The notes under the pieces were generated by a model that ran no database searches, was not told where the DNA came from, and saw nothing but the letters and a program-made list of their open reading frames with translations. Made by a program: the position numbers and the translations under genes. Of a stretch of DNA of 37,880 nt, positions 1 through 8,748 are shown piece by piece. How positions within the stretch are numbered: the stretch's first letter is position 1; every line of letters starts with the position of its first letter. Source of the DNA: a virus; the IMG/VR virus record IMGVR_UViG_3300035681_000062, positions 1 to 37,880 of that record. One strand, given 5' to 3'.

Positions 1-16
1 GTCGTACTTCGACCAT
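1..16 (-). CDS. 5' end of a gene leaving the left edge (probable lipoprotein start)
   Basis: An ATG at 16 on the minus strand opens five codons (MVEVR) before the window ends. It lies 5 nt behind the TGA of the 22-699 gene, with AAGG about 11 nt upstream as a possible ribosome site. If the window is circular and its first and last G are the same base, this start continues in frame into the lipoprotein frame at 37880-37395. That would supply the missing N-terminal region of the signal peptide. The join is inference; the fragment alone is too short to identify. Confidence 0.4.
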
Positions 17-21
17 GTGGA

Positions 22-699
22 TCAGCCTTGACGGTCAGCGTAGGGCATGGCGTAGCTCGAGCCCTTCGGCTTCGACCCGCCGCCGAACGCCGACGTGAGC
101 CCGTAGATGAGCTGCCCGATGTTCGCACCCTGCGGCGTGTACTGCGACGGCTGGCTGCCGATCGCGCTGGCGATGTTGCCGCCGATGTTCGAGGTCGTGG
201 CGAAGTTCTGGACGATCTGCGACGCGATGTCGCCGCGCGCGCCGCCGATGGCCGCACCGCGCTGCATCTGGATGCCCGCTTGTTGCTGGCCCACGCTCTC
301 GCGGATCGCGCCGAGCACGCGCCCCAGGTCGCTGGAGATCCCGCGCTGCGCCCACGCCAAGCCCTGCGGGTCGTAGTTCCCCGAGTTCAGCAGGTCCTGC
401 TGCGCCAGCCCGCGAGCTCGCACAGCCTCGTCACGCGCCGCCGTCTCCGCAGACATGCCCGCGCCCGCCGTGGACGCCAGCGCGCTGTCGAAGCCGCCCT
501 GCACGTCCTCCAGCGCCTTGCGCCGCTCCTGCAACGCCTTGGCCCCCACCACGCCCGACTCGGCCTGCAGCCCGCGCAGGATGTTGAGGATCTTCTTGAG
601 GTTCGCCGCGTTCTGCTTGTTGGCGCTGCGGCTGCCGAACAGGTCGGTGAGACCGCCGGCAAGGCCCGCTCCAGCAAGTCCCAAAGAAATCGGGTCCAT
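22..699 (-). CDS. Putative virion protein, Gly/Ala/Gln-rich C-terminal part
   Basis: 225 residues starting MDPISLGLAGAGLAGG, at an ATG 2 nt behind the stop of the 702-1679 gene. The N-terminus (residues 1-20) is a hydrophobic Gly/Ala stretch that could insert in or cross a membrane. Residues 30-150 look helical and charged. The C-terminal third is rich in Gly, Ser, Gln and Ala. That pattern is common in internal or ejected podovirus proteins, but no family motif was recognised. Its position at the distal end of the tail genes suggests a virion component. The longer frame open to 867 only shadows the upstream gene. Confidence 0.75.
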   Translation of the reverse strand: MDPISLGLAGAGLAGGLTDLFGSRSANKQNAANLKKILNILRGLQAESGVVGAKALQERRKALEDVQGGFDSALASTAGAGMSAETAARDEAVRARGLAQQDLLNSGNYDPQGLAWAQRGISSDLGRVLGAIRESVGQQQAGIQMQRGAAIGGARGDIASQIVQNFATTSNIGGNIASAIGSQPSQYTPQGANIGQLIYGLTSAFGGGSKPKGSSYAMPYADRQG

Positions 700-701
700 A
701 G

Positions 702-1679
702 TCAGCTCCAGTCTCCCCGCGTCTCGTCGCCCGGTTCGCCCATCTCCCACATGAAGAAGAACGTTTCGGCTGCGATCGTTCCAGCGCCCGGCGCGGCCGA
801 GAACTGGAACTCTGGCGTCAGCGTGCCAGCATCCGCGAAACTGACGATGCCCTCCACCGTGACCCACACGCTATTCGCCGTGCTCGCGGGCGCGGCCAGG
901 AGGATCGTGACGTCGTTGCGCCTGCTGGATTGCTGGACGTTGCCCGCCGTGCCGACCGCTTGCGCTTGACCGATCGCGGTGTAGTCGATCGTGGTGATCG
1001 TCGCCGTGGTCGAGAAGCCGACGCCAACGCTCGCCGAGGTCGAGCCGCGATTGAGCGCCAAGCGACCACGGAAGTAGTACACGCGATCCGCAGCGACCGC
1101 GACGCTCCCAAACGTGGGGAACCAGTCCTGCACCGCGTTCGAGTTCGTGTACGAGGTGTCCACCTGCAGGCGGCGAAGCATGGACGGCCCGATGTACGTC
1201 GATCCGCCCACGATGCCGCTCGCAGGAACCGACGCGAACACGACGGGCTGGCGTCCAGCGGGAACCGGCGTCGCCGTGCTCTCGAAGTTTGGCTCGTCAA
1301 CGCGCACGCCCTCGGCGAACACGTAGGGCGGGCCACCGGGGAGCGCGAGGCGTAGCTCGGACAGCAGCGCGTCGTAGTCCACGTCGAGCGCGCCATCCTG
1401 GCTCACCACGAGGTACGCGCCCGCGAGTTGCGCAGCCGTGACCGCCGCGTCGCTCGACAGGTTCAGGTCGCGCTGGAGCTGATCGCGCAGCGCGTCGTAG
1501 TCGACCGTGACGCGCCCCTGCTCGTCGAGACGCACGTACGCGCCCGTGAGTTCCGAAGTCAAGCGCGCCTGAGCCGAGCGCCGTGTGCGCGGGTCGTTTG
1601 CGCCCAGCGACGGCGACACGCGCCCTTGCTGGTACAGCGCGCCTTTCGACTTGCGCCTGGTCTCGCGCGGATCGGTCAC
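702..1679 (-). CDS. Tail-associated virion protein with beta-rich C-terminal domain
   Basis: 325 residues with a GTG start that overlaps the TGA of the gp12-like gene (GTGA), so translation is probably coupled. Residues 45-110 contain two related short segments (LTGAYVRLDEQGRVTVDYDA and LAGAYLVVSQDGALDVDYDA), an internal duplication. Residues 170-318 form a Thr/Ser/Val-rich beta domain with YYFRGRLALNRG, VEGIVSF and FQFSAAPG. This resembles a domain that recurs in phage tail and fibre proteins. A fibre or capsid-surface role is inferred from that resemblance and from position. Confidence 0.7.
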   Translation of the reverse strand: MTDPRETRRKSKGALYQQGRVSPSLGANDPRTRRSAQARLTSELTGAYVRLDEQGRVTVDYDALRDQLQRDLNLSSDAAVTAAQLAGAYLVVSQDGALDVDYDALLSELRLALPGGPPYVFAEGVRVDEPNFESTATPVPAGRQPVVFASVPASGIVGGSTYIGPSMLRRLQVDTSYTNSNAVQDWFPTFGSVAVAADRVYYFRGRLALNRGSTSASVGVGFSTTATITTIDYTAIGQAQAVGTAGNVQQSSRRNDVTILLAAPASTANSVWVTVEGIVSFADAGTLTPEFQFSAAPGAGTIAAETFFFMWEMGEPGDETRGDWS

Positions 1680-4600
1680 GCAAGCCTCCCAGCGCGTCGC
1701 TGGCCGCCCGCCTCGATCACCGCGAGCATGAATTCAAAGCCCCAGCCGCCCACGCCGCGCAGCACGAGCCACACGTAGTTCCCCCGCACGCGAGGCAGCT
1801 TCGCACCGGAGACGCCTGGGGCAATCTTGAACTGGCGGCGAGCCTTGCCGAAGTCGCGCGCCGTGTCGCTGGAGTAGACCTCGACGATGCACCCATCGCC
1901 GCGCGCGTCCAAGGCCACTTGAAGCTCGGTCAGCATCATGTCGAGCCGCGCATCGTCCCACGTGAGCGGTCCGAATCGGCACTTCGAGTAGATCGGCACG
2001 TCAACGTCCTTCGTCGCCGCGGCGTCCAGCTTGCGCACTTGGCCGTCGCCGAATCCGATCACAACCGCCGCATCCGAAGGCTTGTCGCCGTCCACCGTGA
2101 TCGCGTCGGTCACTATGCGCCCCGCAAACTCGTGCTCCTGCAGCGCGTCGACACTGCGCTCCCACGAGAACCAGCGGCTTGAGCCCGCCTCGGTGCCGTA
2201 CGGACACGCGAAGATGTCGAGCCGGTCGGCGCGGTAGTTCCACGCCATGCGGATGAAGTTCTTCGACAGGTCCACGGAGCGGAACACCTCACGCATCCGC
2301 GCGCCGCTCAAGACCTCGATCTGTTGCCCGCCGCGCACGACGGCAAGCTCGCCCTCGTTCGTCCAGAAGTACAGCTCGCCGCTCGGACCCACGCACCATG
2401 CGCGCCCGAACGCCCCGCCCATTGAGCGCGTCAGCACGTCGTACACGCCGTTCCCACCGGGACCGGGATCGCCCGTGAGCCGCCAGATCGAGTGATCGCC
2501 GAACACGATGGCGAAGTCGTCCGTGATCGGCGCGAACCCGTTGAGCACGTCGTCGACGTCGAAGCTCGGCGGGAGCCCTGAGTTCCACGCCTGCGCGGGC
2601 GAGACGACCTCGGGCGCGTAGTCCCAGTCGAACGGGTTGCCCGTGGCCGAGTAGAACGCGCGCGAGCCGGCAAGCGCCACGAGGCGAGCGCGATACGCCT
2701 CAAAGATGGGGGCCGCGACCGGCACCTCGCCCGCCGTGGTCGCCGTGAACAAGCTGGTCTCGCGCGTGCGGATGTCGGTCTTGAACGAGCGCACGCCGTC
2801 CGTGGTGAACACGAAGCGCCCCAACGCCTGCGAGTGCCAGTAGCGCGCCGCCGCCGCGGTCACCTGCGAGCCGCCCGAGGTCACTTGCTGGTAGTCCGTG
2901 CCGAACACCACGATGTTGCGATCGACGACCGCCACGCGCTGACGCAAGCGCCCCTCGCCCGTCTCGGCCACGAGCGCCACGAGTTGAGAGCGCGCGATCC
3001 CGCCCGTGCCGACCTTGAAGTCGCTGGAGCTGAACGTGATCGACGCCGCACCCGAGGACGCCGTGGTCGCGTTCTGGTTGCGCGCGACGATCGTGAGCGT
3101 GCTCGTCGTGAGCCCGACCGCAGACACAAGCTCGGAGCGCGTGGTGCTCGCCGCGTACAGCGTGCCCGAGCCCGTCTCCAAGTTGATCGCGGCCTTGAGG
3201 TTCGTGAGGCACGCATCGACCGTCGTGCCGATGTCCACCTCACGCGGATTCGTGGGCGTGGCGACGAACGTGTAGGTCTCCAGCGTCGCCGTCGTTCCCA
3301 CCGTACCGTTGAACGTGACCGTCGTGCCCGCTGACGGGATCGACAGCATGGTGAGCGTGACCGTGTTCTCGCGGCGCAGGCCGAGCACGATCGACTCCGC
3401 GCGCGTGATCGTCTCGTCACCGTACGCGGGCCGAGGTTGCTGGAGCGCGATCGAGTAGCACGCCTGCGCACGCGGCGCGGTCGGCTGGAGCAAGACCACC
3501 CCGTCCTTGTCGAGAACCACGTACTGCGGCGGCGCGTTGGCGATCGTCGCGCGCTCGGCGTGCCACGGAACGTAGGCGTTGTCGAACTCGTCCACGGCCA
3601 TCTCAAGGCCCGCGAACGAGAACGCATCGTTCGCCACCGGGGACGCGCCCCCGATGCTGTACGTCCACGCGCCCGTGAGCGAGAAGTCGTCGCCCCGGTC
3701 GAAGATCAGGCGCACGCTCTCGAACGTGCCAGTCGCGCTGGCGATCGGCCCCAGGCTCACAAGGTTGCCGTCCGTGCGCCACGCGATCCCGCCGCCGAGC
3801 GCGCTGGTCGTGCCCACGCCCGTCTCGGGGCTGGCGACGATGTACGCGATGTCCTGCGTGTCGCCGTCAAGCACCGTCACGTTGCCGAACGGGCTCAGCG
3901 CTTGCCGCGATCGGTGGAAGTCCGCGACCGTGCCGTCCGCAGGCGGGGGCGGCGTGGAGTAGTACGGGTGCGACGTGGGAAGCTTCGCTTGCTCGCCGTA
4001 GTACCACGCGATTGCGCCCTCCACGAGTTGACGCTCGGCGGTCGTGATTACGTCCGTGCCCGAGCGCTGGATCGCCACGATCAAGCCGACCTCGCCGCTC
4101 CAAAAGCTGTCGAAGGGCGAGAAGTTGGACGCGGGGAAGAACGAGGTTTGCCCGATGCGCGTGGGGAACGGCGAATCGCTCGCGGCGGCGGTGCCCGTGT
4201 GAACTGGTGACCCCGCTCCGTTGAGCATGGGCTCGCCGTTGAAGTAGATCTCGTACGCGCTTCCTGTGGTCTGCGGATTCGACACCCACGAGATCAGCGA
4301 CCACTTGGACCCGCTCGGCGTCGCAACGTGGTAGCGCGTGGTCGTGGTGTCGCGGTCCACAACGGCCAGCGTGTCCGCAGAGAACGCGCCCGCCGTGCTC
4401 ATGTTCGAGCAGATCGCGCGCGTGAACTGGTTGTTCGATGCGTCCACGAAGCGCTGAGAGAGCAGCGTGCTGCCAGCCGCAGCGGGCTCAGGACGGCACG
4501 CCACGAACACGGCCCAGCGCGCACTACTCGCCAGCGCGCCCGCAGCACCGAAGCCGGGGATCAGCGCGGTCATGATCTCGCTGGCGTTCGCGTCGATCGT

Positions 4601-6058
4601 CGGGTTCGCGGGCGATGCGAGCAGCGTGCTCTTGCCGTCAAACACCATGACGGGGCGACCGCTCATGCCCTCCGCGCGGAACTTGGGCGCGGTCGTGGTG
4701 ACCACGCGGCCCGCGCGCAGCATCCCCGTGGTCGCAGGACTGCTCGTGCCCTGAGGCGTGAAGCGGAACGTGGCCGACGTGATCGTGATGGTCAGCTCGG
4801 GCTGCGGCTCAGTCGGCGACCCGATGAGCGCGCGCACGCGATCCGTGTCGTCCATGAACACGAGCGCGCTACCCGCCGAGACGTTCAAGATGCCGTTGTT
4901 GATGATCGCGCGCAGGTTGGCGATCGTGAGCGTCGCGCTCGCGCCAATGGCCACCTCGTACGCCGCCGTCGCGCTTGACTTGAACGTCCACGTCTCGCTC
5001 GCGCCCCCATCGCGGCGCGCGATCACCAGCGTGTCGTTGTTGCTCGGCTGGCCGCTGAATCGACCCTGGCGCTCAATCACCGTGACGCTCTCGCCCGTCG
5101 TCACCAGACGGCGCTCGGACCCCTCGCTGTCGAAGAACTCGAACACTTGGTCGCCCGTGTCGAGGTCAAGCTCCGCGGGGTCGAACACGCACCACTTGCG
5201 CGTGTCCCACGAGCCCAAGTTGTTGAGCCACCACGAGCGGAACGAGTCGTCGAGGCGCTGGCCCGCGTTGGGGAAGCGAGGATCGAACCCGCGCTTGGAG
5301 TTGAGCGTCGAGCACACCGCCACGCGCCCGCTCGCGTTGACCGACAGCCCGCTCACCGGCGAAGGCACCTGCGACCGCGACAGTTCGCGCGCGAGCGTGC
5401 TGATGTTCTCGTAACGCACGACGTACGACCGCCCGCGCACCGTGTCGTCGAGGCCCGCGTACAAGAGCCCCGCGTGGACCGCGAGCTTCGCCACGAACGC
5501 GCCGGGCTCGATCTCCCACACAATGCGCCAGCCCGAGAACGTGTCCTTCTGGTAGGCCCACAGACGCGACCGTCCCGCGCTGCCGCCTTCGCTCGTGCCC
5601 ACGTAGAACGCGCGCACCAAAGGGTCGATGGCGAGCGCGTAGCACTTCTGCCCGCTCGACTGCACCGGGAGCACGATCGTGTCGATCTCCACGCCTTGCG
5701 AGTTGCGCACGACCACGTGCGTCCCGCCTTCGAGCGCGTAGCTGTTCCCGTCCGCGTCCACGCGCACCGCACGCGTCTCGCGCGCGCCGCCTTGCCACAA
5801 CTCCACCGGCGTCGCCAGTTCGTCGTAGTTGCTCGTGCGCGTGTCCACCACGCAGTCGGCCATCGCGCGCACGCCGGTCGCCCCGAGCGCCGCAGAGCAG
5901 AACGCGCTCAGGCCCTCGCGCGAGCCGCCCCCGTAGCGCCCCGTGCGCGGGTTGCGCGTGAGGACGTTGAGGGACTCGGGGGTCGTGCCTCGCGCCTGGT
6001 CCGGCCCCGGCATCGAGTCGTCACGCCCGCCCGAGGGCCAGTCAAGGCGGATGTTCAC
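1676..6058 (-). CDS. Giant T7 gp12-like tail nozzle protein with lectin-like and beta-domain insertions
   Basis: 1460 residues from a GTG at 6058 that overlaps the stop of the adaptor gene (GTGA). T7 gp12 is roughly half this size. The N-terminus (residues 20-50, ARGTTPESLNV ... GGGSREGL) and the C-terminal third (about 1090-1460, VFGDHSIWRLTGDP and RSMGGAFGRAWC) resemble tubular tail protein B. Inserted between them are a concanavalin/LamG-like domain at about 460-700, ending in the typical EGAIAWYYGEQ ... LPTSHPY pattern, and two copies of a phage beta module (about 340-430 and 905-1015, each with TWTF/TYTF followed by IG and a NL..AIN segment). The likely role is the tail nozzle with built-in glycan-binding lobes. 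Confidence 0.72.
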   Translation of the reverse strand: MNIRLDWPSGGRDDSMPGPDQARGTTPESLNVLTRNPRTGRYGGGSREGLSAFCSAALGATGVRAMADCVVDTRTSNYDELATPVELWQGGARETRAVRVDADGNSYALEGGTHVVVRNSQGVEIDTIVLPVQSSGQKCYALAIDPLVRAFYVGTSEGGSAGRSRLWAYQKDTFSGWRIVWEIEPGAFVAKLAVHAGLLYAGLDDTVRGRSYVVRYENISTLARELSRSQVPSPVSGLSVNASGRVAVCSTLNSKRGFDPRFPNAGQRLDDSFRSWWLNNLGSWDTRKWCVFDPAELDLDTGDQVFEFFDSEGSERRLVTTGESVTVIERQGRFSGQPSNNDTLVIARRDGGASETWTFKSSATAAYEVAIGASATLTIANLRAIINNGILNVSAGSALVFMDDTDRVRALIGSPTEPQPELTITITSATFRFTPQGTSSPATTGMLRAGRVVTTTAPKFRAEGMSGRPVMVFDGKSTLLASPANPTIDANASEIMTALIPGFGAAGALASSARWAVFVACRPEPAAAGSTLLSQRFVDASNNQFTRAICSNMSTAGAFSADTLAVVDRDTTTTRYHVATPSGSKWSLISWVSNPQTTGSAYEIYFNGEPMLNGAGSPVHTGTAAASDSPFPTRIGQTSFFPASNFSPFDSFWSGEVGLIVAIQRSGTDVITTAERQLVEGAIAWYYGEQAKLPTSHPYYSTPPPPADGTVADFHRSRQALSPFGNVTVLDGDTQDIAYIVASPETGVGTTSALGGGIAWRTDGNLVSLGPIASATGTFESVRLIFDRGDDFSLTGAWTYSIGGASPVANDAFSFAGLEMAVDEFDNAYVPWHAERATIANAPPQYVVLDKDGVVLLQPTAPRAQACYSIALQQPRPAYGDETITRAESIVLGLRRENTVTLTMLSIPSAGTTVTFNGTVGTTATLETYTFVATPTNPREVDIGTTVDACLTNLKAAINLETGSGTLYAASTTRSELVSAVGLTTSTLTIVARNQNATTASSGAASITFSSSDFKVGTGGIARSQLVALVAETGEGRLRQRVAVVDRNIVVFGTDYQQVTSGGSQVTAAAARYWHSQALGRFVFTTDGVRSFKTDIRTRETSLFTATTAGEVPVAAPIFEAYRARLVALAGSRAFYSATGNPFDWDYAPEVVSPAQAWNSGLPPSFDVDDVLNGFAPITDDFAIVFGDHSIWRLTGDPGPGGNGVYDVLTRSMGGAFGRAWCVGPSGELYFWTNEGELAVVRGGQQIEVLSGARMREVFRSVDLSKNFIRMAWNYRADRLDIFACPYGTEAGSSRWFSWERSVDALQEHEFAGRIVTDAITVDGDKPSDAAVVIGFGDGQVRKLDAAATKDVDVPIYSKCRFGPLTWDDARLDMMLTELQVALDARGDGCIVEVYSSDTARDFGKARRQFKIAPGVSGAKLPRVRGNYVWLVLRGVGGWGFEFMLAVIEAGGQRRAGRLA

Positions 6059-6804
6059 TGGAGCGTCACCACGGGGTCGCCGCCGTAGTAGTCGTTCATG
6101 ATCCCGCGCGCCATTTGCACGCTCGTATTGCGAGGCCGCTCCATGTACTGGAAGGCGCGCATGTCGGCGTTGACGGCCATCTGCCACACCGGGCCAGCCT
6201 GGATGCGGTCGATCTCGGCCTGCACGTCGGTGCGCCCGTCGTTAGACCAGCCGGCCGCGTAGGCGCGCACGAGCTCGAGGAACAGCGTCTCCAGCAGCGG
6301 CAGGTGCGTGGGGAGCGGGACGTTCGTGGTCGGGTTGCACTCGCGGTCAACCATGTTGACCCACTTCATCGACCCGAAGGCGAGCAGTGCGTTCGCTCGC
6401 GGCGCGGTGTGGGTGGGCCAGAAGGCAAGGTGCGGCCGCACTTCACCCGCATCCGTGAGGTCGGTGTACGGCGCGAGGACGATCGAGTAGCCGTCGCTCG
6501 TGCTGCCGTACTGCGCCCGGGTGCGCACGACGTCGCCGTAGTCGCGCGAGTAGACCACGCGCAGCCCGCTCGCATCCGCGGCCGCAACGTCGTTCAGTTG
6601 CGCCATGTCGGCCGGCAGGCAGAGCTTGTCGGTGTTCGCCGGGATCGTCAGCGCCCAGCGCCGCGCTTCGAGCCAGCGCCACGGGTGCGCGTAGAGGATC
6701 GTCCCCGCCGCGTCCACGATGCTCAGCCGATCGAGCGGCTCGTCGTCGTCCACGCCCAGCTTGTGATTGATCGCTTCGTAGCAGCGCTTGAGGGTGAGGA
6801 CCAT
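6055..6804 (-). CDS. Tail tubular protein A-like adaptor (T7 gp11-like)
   Basis: 249 residues; ATG at 6804 with a good ribosome site (GCAGGAG, 6 nt upstream). The start LKRCYEAINHKLGV and the helical tail segment LFLELVRAYAAGWSND followed by EIDRIQA fit the gatekeeper/adaptor family that docks on the portal and receives the nozzle protein. T7 gp11 is somewhat shorter. The gene lies directly before the gp12-like gene and overlaps it by 4 nt, which is the expected podovirus order. The assignment rests on gene order plus weak sequence resemblance. Confidence 0.6.
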   Translation of the reverse strand: MVLTLKRCYEAINHKLGVDDDEPLDRLSIVDAAGTILYAHPWRWLEARRWALTIPANTDKLCLPADMAQLNDVAAADASGLRVVYSRDYGDVVRTRAQYGSTSDGYSIVLAPYTDLTDAGEVRPHLAFWPTHTAPRANALLAFGSMKWVNMVDRECNPTTNVPLPTHLPLLETLFLELVRAYAAGWSNDGRTDVQAEIDRIQAGPVWQMAVNADMRAFQYMERPRNTSVQMARGIMNDYYGGDPVVTLQ

Positions 6805-6829
6805 GACGACTCCTGCGGGGAAAGGAAGG

Positions 6830-6864
6830 GCCGGGCGGTCTGCGTGCTGTGCAGACCGCCCGGC
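6830..6864 (-). terminator. Strong hairpin between head and tail genes (terminator or attenuator)
   Basis: A perfect 14-bp inverted repeat (6830-6843 with 6851-6864) closes a 7-nt loop in the 66-nt gap between the 188-residue gene and the adaptor gene. Read on the minus strand it is followed by CCTTCCTTTCCCC, a broken pyrimidine tract rather than a clean T-run. It may therefore attenuate transcription, or mark an RNA end, so that capsid genes are expressed above tail genes. Confidence 0.7.
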
Positions 6865-6870
6865 GTCAGA

Positions 6871-7437
6871 TCAGCTGTCAGCGTCGACCGCGTAGTTGCA
6901 GAACGACCAGCCCCAGCCGAGGCCGTTGAAGTGGCCATTGGCGCGCGTGGCCGACACGTCCGCGCCCACCTGCTTGAAGATCACCTTGCGGTTGCGAGCC
7001 CCGGCGACCAGCGTGGTCGGCGTGGTGCGCTGGTGGGCCAGCGAACCGACCGCGCTCATCGACGGCGTGTAACCCTGGCCCGTCGCGCCGGTGGCGCTGA
7101 GCTTGGTCATGCCGGTGACGTAGCCACAGACGGTCACGCTGCCCTTCGCGCCGGCCGCGACAGCCGCGTCCGCGACGCAGTAGATGTCCACCTCGGAGTG
7201 ATGCAGGGACACCGTGTCGACGTCGTAGTCGCGCACGTAGGCCCACGCCGAAGTGCCCTGACCGGAGGCGGTCGGGGGAGACAGCGGGTTGTAGCTCGTC
7301 GCCACAGCCAGGGCCATGTCGAAGCACATCACCTTCTTGGCGGTCGCAACCTCCGAGAACGTGACGTCGGTGACGGACAGTTCCGCCATCACGGGGAGCT
7401 GACCAGGGAACGCGGTGTAGTAGGGAATCAGAATCAT
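6871..7437 (-). CDS. Small virion protein downstream of the capsid gene, possible decoration or head protein
   Basis: 188 residues, ATG at 7437 with GAGAGG about 8 nt upstream. The gene begins 11 nt after the major capsid gene and is followed by the strong hairpin at 6830-6864, so it is probably expressed at capsid level. The protein is rich in Val, Ala, Thr and Gly, with beta-strand-like stretches (VMCFDMALAVATSY, SVTVCGYVTGM) and no enzyme motif. Genes in this place often encode capsid cement, spike or head-completion proteins. That role is inferred from position only. Confidence 0.7.
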   Translation of the reverse strand: MILIPYYTAFPGQLPVMAELSVTDVTFSEVATAKKVMCFDMALAVATSYNPLSPPTASGQGTSAWAYVRDYDVDTVSLHHSEVDIYCVADAAVAAGAKGSVTVCGYVTGMTKLSATGATGQGYTPSMSAVGSLAHQRTTPTTLVAGARNRKVIFKQVGADVSATRANGHFNGLGWGWSFCNYAVDADS

Positions 7438-7448
7438 GGGTCAGCCTC

Positions 7449-8738
7449 TCAGTAGGCGCTAATGCCGGAGGGGGTGGCGGACGGGAACACGATGGCTTGA
7501 CGACGCAGGTCGGTCGCAGCCCAGTTCCACTCCACGTCGAGGTACGACCCGTACACGTCCGGGGTGTTCCACGCGGGAGTGATCTTGCGCTCGCGGAACC
7601 AGTTGAGCTTGTGCGCAACCGGGAACAGCGAGTCGCGGCGGTGCAGGATCGCGCGCGGACCCTTGGCGTCGCCTTGGCCTTCGGTGACGAGAGTGGTGTT
7701 CGTCGCGCCGGCATAGCCAGCGTACGTGTCCATCTCAGGCCACCACTCGACCGGCACGCCGCCCACGATGGGATTCGTGACGTTCGGATCGCGGCGGTCG
7801 GGAGCGACCCAGATGTGCTGGGTGTTCACGACGGCCTGGATCAGGTCGAGCAGCTTGCCCGACGCGTACCACACGCTGTCCGCCGTGTTGCCCTTGTACT
7901 CGAAGCCCGAGAGCATCGTGTTCGGGATCGACGTCGGCACTTGGAACGACGTCTCGCGCAGCGCACGCAGCATCGCGTTGAAGAAGCCGGTGCCGGTGTT
8001 GTCGATCGTGCTGTAGCTCACTTGGCGAGGCACGAGCACGTTGCGACCGTTCGGAGCCACGAGGCCCGCGTCGTTCACGTTCAGGCCGAACTTGGTCGTC
8101 CAGCGGCCGTTCACGATGCCCGCGGTGTTGTAGTCCGTGCCGGCCGAGCCAGCGGTCAGACCCGTCGCGGTGGTGATGCCGAAGCACGCATTGAACCACT
8201 CGTTCACGAGCGCCATCAGCGACGTGACTTGCGTCGGCTTCGACTGCGTGCGGTCCTCCATCGTGGTGAAGTTCGGGACCGCCGACGTCATCTTCTCCAG
8301 CTTGTTGGCGAGAGTGACGGCGCGTTCGGCTTCCTTGTTCTTCTTCGTGCTGGAGAGGCGATCGTAGAAGAGGTCCCAGCGACCGGCTTCCGCCAGCGAC
8401 GTCAGGCCCTCGTTCTTCTCGATCTCGGCGTCGACCCACGCCATGTCCTGATACATCAGGATGATGCGTTGCGAGCCGATGCGGATGTTGTCGGTGCGCG
8501 ACAGCGAGCGCAGGCCGCCGGGGTTGATGACCTTGAGGTCGTTCCCCTCCTTCGGGTTGAACTGGAAGTCGAACTTGTCGCCCCCCACCATCCCGAGTCG
8601 GTACGCGGCAGCGTCCGTGAAAACGTACTTGTTGAGGCCCTGCATCGGCAGGGGCTGGTCGCCCTTGACGATGTGGGTAGTGCCAGTTACGGCGTTGAAG
8701 TTCAGCAGTGCAGACTGGATCAGGCCATCGACGGCCAT
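7449..8738 (-). CDS. Major capsid protein
   Basis: 429 residues, ATG at 8738 behind the strongest ribosome site of the operon (AGGAGGTG, 4 nt before the ATG), as expected for the most abundant virion protein. The N-terminal arm is followed by mixed alpha/beta sequence with GTGFFNAMLRALRET, then a C-terminal part with VEWWPEMDTYAGYAGA and VYGSYLDVEWNWAATDLRRQ. This pattern is familiar from phage capsid proteins. It directly follows the scaffold gene and is followed by head and tail genes. The assignment combines resemblance and order; the fold (HK97 type) is assumed. Confidence 0.82.
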   Translation of the reverse strand: MAVDGLIQSALLNFNAVTGTTHIVKGDQPLPMQGLNKYVFTDAAAYRLGMVGGDKFDFQFNPKEGNDLKVINPGGLRSLSRTDNIRIGSQRIILMYQDMAWVDAEIEKNEGLTSLAEAGRWDLFYDRLSSTKKNKEAERAVTLANKLEKMTSAVPNFTTMEDRTQSKPTQVTSLMALVNEWFNACFGITTATGLTAGSAGTDYNTAGIVNGRWTTKFGLNVNDAGLVAPNGRNVLVPRQVSYSTIDNTGTGFFNAMLRALRETSFQVPTSIPNTMLSGFEYKGNTADSVWYASGKLLDLIQAVVNTQHIWVAPDRRDPNVTNPIVGGVPVEWWPEMDTYAGYAGATNTTLVTEGQGDAKGPRAILHRRDSLFPVAHKLNWFRERKITPAWNTPDVYGSYLDVEWNWAATDLRRQAIVFPSATPSGISAY

Positions 8739-8748
8739 CGCTCACCTC

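Noticed and set aside
6115-7455. Plus-strand frame of 446 codons opposite the tail adaptor gene
   Set aside because: Crosses the strong intergenic hairpin and shows no motif; shadow frame.
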